From Chaunax sp. Z400 (Eukaryota; Chordata; Actinopteri; Lophiiformes; Chaunacidae), in the NCBI GenBank assembly GCA_037577475.1, contig CM075188.1:13329501-13393500 (forward strand): DNA of 64,000 nucleotides, written 5' to 3'. Below are positions 11,254 through 20,848 of the stretch, piece after piece. The translations under genes and the position numbers were made by a program. Position 1 is the stretch's first letter, and each line of letters starts with the position of its first letter. The notes under the pieces are model-generated. The model saw only the letters and a list, made by a program, of their open reading frames with translations. It was not told the origin of the DNA and did not search any database.

Positions 11254-11380
11254 GTAAGAGGTTGTGTTTGCGGTGTCACACAATGTACAGGAGATGTCAC
11301 CAAAGTTGTCTCAACTCTCAAGTTTAAACGATTGTAAGATCTAAGTAAATGAAAGCTCTTGTTTCTCACTTCTCTTGCAG
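11254..11380 (+). other. Predicted 3' UTR intron, dio1 copy 1
   Basis: A strong donor (CAG followed by GTAAGA) lies 25 nt after the SECIS. An acceptor with a pyrimidine-rich tract ending TCTCTTGCAG follows 127 nt later. Both sites are kept in copy 2 (16585-16711) with the same length. Splicing is predicted, not observed. Confidence 0.5.
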
Positions 11381-11429
11381 CTTTAAGTATACCATCAGCA
11401 TTTACCAACCCAATCTGTATTATTTAGAC

Positions 11430-11770
11430 CCAAATGTGAATCTCCAGGAATTTGAACGCATTAACTTTATTCATTTTTAACATTTATAATCTTCCGAAAC
11501 GTATGGAAAGATACAATAAATGGCTCAAAATAAATATTTTTTTTAAACTTTGGTTTGAACTATCAAAACTTCAAGGTGCCAAGTTTTCAAAATTACAACA
11601 TCAGACTAATCCTCCCGTGAACTAAAAGCTAATAAAACCATGTCCTGTTAGCATCTATAGAAAAGTCATGCTTTGCTTGGCAGTCATGTCACAACTGTGC
11701 ATTACTTCACATGGCCTTTGTTCACAACAGAGACTTTGATTCTGTTGTTATTTATGAATTGGCCTTAGCA
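11430..11770. repeat. Right member of a duplicated non-coding block
   Basis: It is homologous to 2930-3225 in the same orientation and has no counterpart after dio1 copy 2. Two AATAAA hexamers (11515-11520, 11529-11534) lie inside it and could serve as poly(A) signals for copy 1. Confidence 0.75.
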
Positions 11771-14290
11771 GACAAACTATGTGATGTCACCATGATGTGG
11801 TTGCTGTATTCGGATCTGCCTCATGTCAAATTATGTAATGCTGCCTAAATGTCTCGACCCTGGAAACCTACTCCTAGCATCTGGAGTCATGTTTATCATC
11901 GTTAATTTAAGAGTGATAAACAAAAACATGGCGGATCTGTGTAAAGGAATCTCTTTCATGAGATTGATTCTCTCATTCAGATGGTATGACTTAGATGTGA
12001 CACAATCACATTCAGTGTGTTTACTCTGATACGGCTGCCCTGTCTCTGGCAGAGAATCCAGGCTCGCAGATATATTGTACTCTGCTTTAGATTCAACAAA
12101 CTGGTCAAGCTGGCTCCAATTTGGAATCCATGTGAGCAGAAAGAACATAACGTGACTCATGTAAAGTATGTTTGGTTTAACTACCCAATAGAGTAAACAC
12201 GTGGGATTTTAGTCATAATGCTAAAACTTGGGCCTTATCTATGCCCTGTTCAGGAAGACTGTTTAGATTTGGCGATGCCACTACTACTGTTCACTTGTTG
12301 ACACATGTACTGCTCATCTTTAATTATCCTTCATGCCCATCAAGCTACAATAAATAAATACTTCTGCTTAAGACGTCATCCATATCCTGAGAACTACTTG
12401 CCTTGGTTCACTAGATTTCCATCACAATCCGGTCCTATTTTTCATCTAGATATAACTTCTTACCATTCACAGATACATGAAATCTATTTGAATGAGAAAA
12501 AAATGTACAGAATTCACATCTTTACTCTTAGTCATTGAGAAGCTTGTGACTGATGTGAGGTTTAGGTTTGTTTTGTTTTTTTATTTCATGCACACTTGGA
12601 CTGTTGATTTTTCCAAATGTCTTTTTTTGTTTGTTTCCCCTCTTATACTTGTCACCCATCTGGTATACAGTAACTTGGACAAAGTAAGAAATATGGCCAT
12701 ATTAGGGCCCCTGATCAACCTCTAAGTTGTTCCCACTCTAGTTCTTTCCACTCTCTGTGCATTAGACAATGATGACTAGAGTGCACAAGCTTAAATGCAT
12801 ATATCACGTTCATAATATGAACCAATGATAGTCTGGGACAGTTACCAGCTTGCAAGAAAATGAAGTCAGGAAAGTCAAGGAGACATTGATACAGAAGTGA
12901 ATCATTTACAATGACTGTTAGCTCATGTCATCATTTTAGTATGTGTTCATTACAGATGAATTAGACTTGTGATAAAACATAGTAAAAATGTTTGTCAACT
13001 CCACTCTTATACTTAATTTCTGAATTTGTGGTCTAGATGCCCTGGTCAGTTCACTTAGCTGGTTTATTTTACTAAAGAGTCAAACTTACTTACCAAGTCA
13101 CTAAGACACATTTGTCATCGGGAAGAAAATTGTGATGCAGGTCTGAATGACCTAGCATAACACAGACAATATTTTGTTGACTAGTCAACATAAAAATACT
13201 CAGAATTATTCAGTCACTGGATACATGTGCCTAGTAAATGCAGTATTGCAATAGAAAGCAACATAATGGCAGAGAGCTAACCCTTCAGTGATTAATAAAT
13301 AAATATTTGACCTAGCATCAGCTAGCAAGGCCTAGCGAGACCTTACATATAACATATCAGGTGGTGGTAGACCCAAACATTGAATTAGAATTAGAATTAA
13401 CGTTACATTTATTTAATAGTGATAAAGAGGAATGAATTGTGATGCCCATGTTGCTCTATGTAATAAATAGTTAGCTGAGCACTGTTAGCTAATAGCTACC
13501 TAGCTGTGACGACGGATAGCTGGTGCCACTTAATGTGGCATTTGTGTTTGAACTGAATTTACATGTTCCCCGGTTGCTTCCTCCTACATTTGGCCCGTCA
13601 AAGGATAATTTAAAAATGGATGGATGGAGCTACCGCAATGCGTGACGTGCTGAATCCCTCACACATGGCCTAGCTTTGGTTTTTGTGGCGGCTAAAATCT
13701 AACCTAGCCAAATGTTCACTGTGAGTTTGCTTTGTAATCTCTCTGCCTCTAACAATGCTAATTTTCCCTCTCCGCTTTAGTGGCATACCAACTCTCACGC
13801 ATGTGAAAATGCCGGATTAAAGTGTTAAAATGCTCAGGCAAATATTTAATCATTTCAAGTAGATAAGCAGACATCTGTGAGATGATGACAATACCTCTAA
13901 AGATGAACACCGCAACATTATATGCCTGGGAGCCAAAATAAATAAATGAAATAAAATAAAAAGATTTCGACTTTTCCCTTTAGTTTAGTTTGGTAGGAAA
14001 CTAAATCTGACCGAATCACGGCGTAATGTTCACGGTACTAAGGACATGCTTGGGCATATCAAGATCTAACCAGATAAGGCCTGTCATTGAGTAACCGAAT
14101 ACCGTTTTCTCTTTGCCAGAGGACTTCTGCCTCTTCAGACAACTGTTCCTGAAAACAGAACTTGAACTAAGCTGACGCCATTTCTGGGATGTCTGATAAA
14201 ATGAATTTGATTTATGAGTAGGAAAGAAACGAGAATATGTTTTGAGCGGAGCGGACTTCAGCCCTACGTAAGGTACCCGTCTCTTGTGAT
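11771..14290. other. Spacer between the dio1 copies
   Basis: AT-rich sequence with no exon, tRNA or recognised transposon. A short imperfect run of GAATTA units occurs at 13383-13400. The spacer is unique relative to the rest of the window, so the duplication unit does not include it. Confidence 0.5.
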
Positions 14291-14438
14291 TTAGAAAGTA
14301 CGAGCTCAGACAGAGGCCTTGAAGGCATCAGTTATCGAAATCGAGCCAAATGGGCGTGAACCGACGTACAGTAGGAGACAATCAGCTGGTCTGCAAGAAA
14401 GGCTGCGGGGAACGTGGCTCTACCACCAAGCAGTTAAC
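14291..14438 (+). promoter_or_regulatory. dio1 copy 2 proximal 5' flank / 5' UTR
   Basis: It is homologous to 9110-9258 over its left half and then diverges, with different spacing before the ATG. An in-frame upstream extension exists only with a TTG at 14319 as first codon, so the ATG at 14439 is preferred. Confidence 0.5.
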
Positions 14439-16180
14439 ATGTTTTTGCAAAAACTTCAGGCCCGTTTGTCGGCAGTATGTTTGTTTTGCTATAAAATCGG
14501 GTTCTGTATAATACTCGGGATCATACACTTTATTACTCCAAGCCTCAGCAAGAGGATAATCCTCAAAATGGGTAAAAAGACCACAATGAGCGTCAATCCC
14601 AATTTTAAATATGAAGATTGGGGTCTGACAATCATCTCTATGAAATTCATCAAAGCTGCTATTCGCGTCATGTGGTTTTCTCTTGGACAAGAGGCTTTTG
14701 TGGGAGTAGACGCTCCGGACTCATCTGTAGTCACCATGGAAGGAGAGAGAACCAGTATCAGCAATTATATGAAAGGTGTGTTATGAGACTTAAGCTTTCT
14801 GCTTTGGTGCCGTTGTTTTTCTCTCTGTGCGCTTAAATTTTGAATTTAAATTGGTGTTTTGTCTACAGGCAAACGACCGCTGGTGCTGAGTTTTGGAAGT
14901 TGCACCTGACCTCCGTTTATCTTCAAACTTGAGGAGTTCAAGCAACTCGTCAAGGACTTCAGCGATGTAGCTGACTTTCTTGTGGTCTACATCGCCGAGG
15001 CGCATTCAACAGGTGAATGAGAGGTGTCAGGTGAAGTCCCCATCATCCTGACATTTATTGGTGGAGGATGAACTTTGCATCAAGAATCTATAAGGAGTAG
15101 GTCAACTAAGAAACAAGCAAACTGCATTTAGGAACACCCTCCTGAAAATACTGAAGAACCCGATGGACAAAAATAAACTCTATCAAAGTTGTGAGGTGGA
15201 TGTTTGCCTTGGAAGTATGCTACTTGAATTTCTTTATCCTCACACACATAATTAGTATTTCTCATGTACTTTCAGTACTTTGCATCCTGCAATGGAAGAG
15301 TTTTAAATGCAGCAATTGGAATATTTTTTGCATGAATAACTTAACATAAATTCTTAGCTCACAAATATTGAAAGTTAATCTAGAAAAGTTATTTAAATCC
15401 ATGAGATGTGGTTTTGTATTTACAGATCAGGCAGTACCATAGTGTGGGAATCACCTGAATAAAACTGCTTTAACTCCTGATGCCGTAATGCCCTTATGCA
15501 ACAACCATAATGCTATAAAAGCTTCCCAAGTCTTCCAGTAAAATCACGGTCTTTATTTCTGTCAGATGGTTGGGCGTTTACCAACAACTTTGATATCAAG
15601 CAACACCGGACCCTGGAGGAAAGGCTGTCTGCAGCACAGATCCTGGTTCAGAAGGAGCCCCTGTGTCCGGTGGTTGTGGATGAAATGAAAGATGTCACCA
15701 CCATAAAGTACGGCGCGATGCCTGAGAGGCTTTATGTGCTGCAGGCAGGGAAGGTTGTCTACAAGGTGAGATCTGTCAATCACTGATGCTAACAATTATA
15801 ACAAACTCCATTCCTTTTTATGTGGTGAGGATTGCACCTCTCATGTAATTGCTTGAGTAGAAGTGATGCTATAGCATTGTGGGTTTAAAGCTCCTGGCAT
15901 TATGTCCTGTTGTGATTACATGAGAAGAAGCGGTGAAAGAAATAAACAGAAGAGTTCTTGGCATGGAGCCAGGTTGATGTTAGCCTGCCAGAAATGTAGA
16001 TCTGTACATTAGACATGTTTAAAGACATGTTTCTGATGCCTCATGCTGGAATGTGCTTTCTGAAGAAAAGTTGATCGTTATGTATCATGACAGCCCTCGC
16101 TCTGTGTTCCCTAGGGGGCGATGGGGCCGTGGGGCTACAAACCGCTGGAGGTGCGTTCATTCCTGGAGAAGATGAAATAA
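14439..16180 (+). CDS. dio1: Type 1 iodothyronine deiodinase, tandem copy 2 (selenoprotein)
   Basis: It has the same architecture as copy 1: exons 14439-14775, 14869-15012, 15566-15765 and 16115-16180, giving 248 aa with identical exon lengths. Sec is TGA at 14907-14909 (residue 126) in FGSCTUPPF; His158 and His174 are kept. Exon 1 differs from copy 1 at about 25 of 113 residues, including a Lys at position 19 inside the hydrophobic anchor. Exons 2-4 differ at only three residues (N114K, N172K and A to T in exon 3). Intron 2 is 147 nt longer than in copy 1, because about 140 nt near 15392-15525 is absent from copy 1. No disabling mutation is visible, so both copies are called functional. Different anchors could change location or partner, but that is inference. 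The ATG is the one aligned with copy 1. Confidence 0.92.
14907..14909 (+). other. Selenocysteine TGA codon, dio1 copy 2
   Basis: The in-frame TGA is at residue 126 in the same FGSCT-PPF context as copy 1, with the reading frame continuing to the same C-terminus. Confidence 0.92.
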
Positions 16181-16513
16181 GAAGGTTGTTTGAGACTCAA
16201 GTCAAGGAGGGAACTGAACACAGAGTTCCCTGTGAGTCCTGATCTGAGTCCTATGTCAACTGACTTTTGTGACACAGCATGCATAAATATCCTATAAGAG
16301 GATCAGCGATTTAACAATGTACTATACTGCTTTTCTAATCAGACTTTAAACTTTACACTGCCACGTCTGCATGTAATTCTCTCACTTCTTTCTGCCATCT
16401 TTTACATCCAATATTTCATGAACAGAAATATAACTCCTCCTAAATTTGTCCTGTACTCTGTAAAGGTATTGCAGTCATCAATCTCTGAGCTTGAACTCTC
16501 CCCTCAGTGTTTC

Positions 16514-16560
16514 TTAATGACGACTATAGAGTAAACCTTTCACTTCTGTAGTCAGATGAG
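16514..16560 (+). promoter_or_regulatory. SECIS element candidate, dio1 copy 2
   Basis: ATGA (16517-16520) and AGAT form the core. The stem GACTATAGAG / TTCTGTAGTC has one T-G pair of copy 1 replaced by C-G. The TAAACC loop start is kept, but the GG needed for the loop mini-helix is CA here, so this copy looks more like a form 1 SECIS. Position relative to the stop matches copy 1. Confidence 0.78.
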
Positions 16561-16584
16561 GTGAAACACAGAGAGAAGGTCCAG

Positions 16585-16711
16585 GTAAGAGATTGTGTTT
16601 GCGTCGTCACACAGTGTACAGGAGATGTCACCAAAGTTGTCTCCACTCTCAAGTTTAAACGATTGTAAGATCTAAGTAAATGAAAGCTCTTGTTTCTCAC
16701 TTCTTTTGCAG
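16585..16711 (+). other. Predicted 3' UTR intron, dio1 copy 2
   Basis: Donor (CAG then GTAAGA) and acceptor (TTCTTTTGCAG) match copy 1 in place and spacing, and the intron length (127 nt) is the same. Homology between the dio1 copies ends about 20 nt further on. Confidence 0.5.
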
Positions 16712-16734
16712 CTTTAAGTATACCATAAGTGCTT

Positions 16735-19400
16735 TAATCTGTATTAATCACTAAGGGCTTCTCTATTAAATGCTCCAGCATAATTTGACAGGAGGCTGCT
16801 TTTTACATGAAAATTACAGTGCAAACCTCTGGTAACTGTGATCTGATGAAATATGACTTAAAGGTTAGTTTTTCTTAATAATGTAGGAGCATTTTATACA
16901 TTTTATGTATAATAAGCATCTTGTTAAACAATCTGCATTTCTTTTGAATGTTCTTACATGACAATACAATTTCTTTTAAGTATTGTTACTGTATTAGAAT
17001 AGAAAATAACCTGGAAAGACTGTTGCATTGAGTTCTCAATGCAAACGGAACATTTAAGAAACTGATGAAAAGATGACAGAAATCATCTTTCATCAGTGTC
17101 TTGCAGTTCTGCAATTAGTAGTCTATTGATTTTGTTTTATCATGGCTCTGGTTACCAAATAGTCTGTTTCTATACGCCTTCCACTAAAAGCTAATGCTGC
17201 TGAATTGAAATGGAAAAAAAATATACAATAAAATGTCTGGGATTTTTTTCTCCAGTCTTTACTAAAAAACATTGATGATCCAAGTAATTGCCTTCTTGGC
17301 CATTGCTACTTGTATTGTCACTGATTGTTACTGTGACTCACCCTCTCTTTCTCCCCCTCCCCATCTTATTAAGACAAAATAAGATTGTCTGCAAAGCTCC
17401 AAGGGTTTTAGTATCGACATCATGTTTATTCTGAAAATTTGCTACAGGGTTTGATTGTTGACGCAGACAGCATTCTTCCAGCACATAAAAATGTGGCTGG
17501 TGTTTGCTTTCTTGTCTGGAAGAGATAAATGATAAACGCTCTGTACTTTATGTCGGTCATCCAAGTTCAATGAATCCAATCCAGTGTGCGCAGATGCACA
17601 CGTGAGTTGCGAAGTGAGGTACTCAGGCCTTGATATGAGTTAATACGTAATCCTTAATACCTAACCGTTTAATCTTTGCACATCCAGTGATTTTGGCTTC
17701 CAGTGTCTCTTAAGATGATCTAACAAGGATCAGACATTAATCAAATCTGAGTTTTGTGGCTTTTCAAGGTCTGTTTATTGATAAACTTCTATGTAAATGA
17801 ATAATCACAAAATGGGTTCTATTTTGAAAATAGAAAATACTGTAGATCTAAGCCCAACAGTTAGTTTTGTAATTAGTTTAGCTTTCTTCTAGTCTTTATG
17901 GTGTATGCCTTGATTTATTATATTTAAAATATTTGTAATGATCTATGCAATAAAGAGCACCATTACTGGGCATTGCCTCATCTGATCAATGTAAAAGTGA
18001 CTAAATCCTGTTGAAGTATGTCATATTTCAATACATAAAGCACATCAGGACCCTGTGACTAATCAAATAGGACTTCAAAAACCACAGATCATAACTCATA
18101 GTTAAGTCTATTACCAGATTCATTGTAGTGCATAAAGCAGTGTTGTGTAGTTGCAGTCTTCATAACATGAACTCTGAAGTTAGAGAAAAGGTTTGGCTGC
18201 AGCCCAGTCGGGCCACATCCTGTGGCGAGTGGCCAGCAGCAGCTCAGCCTCATTTCCTGACAGGAGCCAGAATGCAGTCAGATCCTCCGAACCATGGACG
18301 TCTGATAAGATTTACATCTGATTCTTTAAGGTAAAACCAAAGCCAGCTTGCATAGTCTTTTCATTTGCTTTTAAGAGGGATATGCCAGAGCTCTCTGTAA
18401 AGCAGGACGGTCCACAAATGCCCACCAGAGGGCAATGTGGAGCCATTTTCACTTCATAAGGATTGCAACAGAAATGAAGAACATGATGCCATTTTTCTTT
18501 TTTGGTTCCTGGACTTTGGAGTGAACCATCTGGATGAATATGTATCACCTATAAAATCAAACAAATGTAATAACTTTTAAGGTTTAAGCTGCCTTCCTCA
18601 TGTACAAATCATGAGAGCAATCTCCCTTCCTCAGAAAGGGAGGAGCTTTTAGTCCATGTTCCACGTGTTTGCTGTGTAGAAGTAATGGCCTATGCTTGTG
18701 TGGTGTAATGTTTTACATGTAAAATTGGGGAACTGCCAAATTTCCATGTTAACTTTCTAAAGCTTGCAGGACCTGTTGGACTGTCACTATGACTCCTACT
18801 AGACTTGTCATTCTGTCAATGTAGATGAAGGGCGGTCCCAGCAAGGAGATGCAGTTATAATAGGTAGGTAAAGGAAAATGTGACACGAGTTCACAATGGG
18901 GTAGATAAAACTATCCAGTATTTCACAAACCAATCCCCATAATAGATTAGTTGTCCCAAACCCATAGGTTGAGAACCACTGGTGTATACAGTGAAACTGT
19001 GTCCCTTGTACTTCCTCATGTCACAGCATGCAGTTTTTCCCCTCATGCTCCAGGATTTCTTACTGTTGGTCTGGTTGCTGGAGACAAAAAGCGCTCAGTG
19101 TTGTGGTGATGCCGCTGTATCCTGGAGGGTAGTGTGGCTGGAGCACCAACAGTGAAAGGAGAGGAGATGTGAATTTAATGTTAGCTGCTGTAAAATAAAT
19201 GTACACTTTTGTGCCTGTATCCTCCCATAGCTGCCACAACAAAGAGCTACTCTGAGCTGGTAGTGAGTTTAAGCTGAAATGGGATCCCTCCTGGTCCATT
19301 AAACACCATTCTGTATGCTATTCTTCAATGCATTAGTGGAATAATTTGTATATGCAGAACCTAAGTGTTCATTTAACATTATTCCTGTCACAACCACAGT
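16735..19400. other. Intergenic, between dio1 copy 2 and the ssbp3 3' end
   Basis: No coding exon or recognised repeat. The two genes converge here (dio1 plus, ssbp3 minus), so part of the stretch may be 3' UTR of either. No unambiguous poly(A) site could be fixed. Confidence 0.45.
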
Positions 19401-20848
19401 TTCAGTGGTACATTTTTTTAATCTAATCTAGCTACTCAGACAAAATAAGACAACCCACACAGGTAGTTAAATTATTGTAAAATTATATTAACAAGCAATC
19501 TTTCCTCAATTTGAAATAAAAAAATATCAGCAAATAAAGGCAACATAGGACAGATGTATAATACGTAATGTTCACAGAAAAAAAATTAACAAAATTCTCA
19601 TCACATTTACAAGACTGCCGCTAAGTTTATAATGACACCTACTAGAATCAGTTTAGAAAGCTCTGACTAACTGAATAACTGGGGCAATATATGTAGTCAA
19701 AGATTGTATCAAAATATTTTTAAAAAAACAAAAAGATTTTTTTTTTTAAATGTGTGGGTGGGCAAGAGAGGGCAGGGCCAAGGGGGACGACCGATGAATA
19801 CAGGGGGTAAGTAGAAACAACCAATATGCATGAGATTAAAATGGGCAGCTCATTCATAGTCATTTCATCATAATCAACCAAACTGGAAATAACACAGAAG
19901 GCTACGGCGATGAAGAGCACAGAGTGTTAAGCACAGACAGGTAAAGAGATATACACCACATCTTAAAGCAGGTGTCCACATAGAGAAGAGCAGCACTAGG
20001 TAGTATGTTGTACACAGATTCTCAGCATTCATGCACTCACTTCTTATGCCGAAGTCTGGTATCCCATGACGGAGCGCAACAGCAGTCTGACTGTTTAACT
20101 TACAACAGAAGAGTGCATAATCGCTGTCAACAATAAGAGAGTGACATCTATCAAATTGTTTCGATCTGATACTGTCAGAAACATCTGAGTACTTACATAC
20201 TGGGAAATTCCATCACAATAAAAGCCATTCTTTTCCCCTTACAAACCTTTTAATAGAACAGTAGGCATTGGGAATAATAGTACATTATTCATAAAGGTGG
20301 CCACAGAGTAAAAGGCAAAATCTGAGTCCTATGTCAACTGACTTTTGTGACACAGTATGCATGGCAATAAGTAAAATGATAAGACAAAAACGTTCCAAGC
20401 CCACAATGCATATACACACTCTCCAGTGTTTTAAGTGACAAAAGCGGAGACATTTCCTGCACATCTTGCACCACAAAGCAATAATTAAAAAGTACAAGAG
20501 GTAAACTTCAACCATTGTTTTTTTGTTTGTTTTTTTTAGGTCTGAGGGGACTGAGAGGGCTATCAGGGCTCTGCAAAGAACATACAATGTGTCATGTATG
20601 TATTTTCAGTAGCTGGTTTTGTCACACTTGGGGTTGTGATAATTGGAGAAATTGTCCTTCATTTTGAGCAAGGAGCAGTAGTCGCCAGCCATTTCCGTTT
20701 TTCTCCTATCAGCATTCTGGCGTTGGTGTGGAACCAAAATGGCGCCTGTCCCTGATTCGGTGCTGATGTGTTTGGCCATGTCCTATAGTGAGTTCAGATC
20801 CTCGGGAATGATGGCAAAAGAAGTCGGGTGGTTTTAGGGGTGGGGGGG
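19401..20848 (-). other. Probable ssbp3 3' UTR and downstream flank
   Basis: It lies directly after the ssbp3 stop. It is AT-rich, without exons. It contains 20320-20362, an exact 43-nt match to the dio1 copy 1 3' UTR. The real 3' end of the transcript cannot be placed from sequence alone. Confidence 0.45.

Noticed and set aside
14319..14438. 40-residue N-terminal extension of dio1 copy 2
   Set aside because: It begins at TTG, has no counterpart in copy 1 or the family, and precedes the ATG that starts the membrane anchor.
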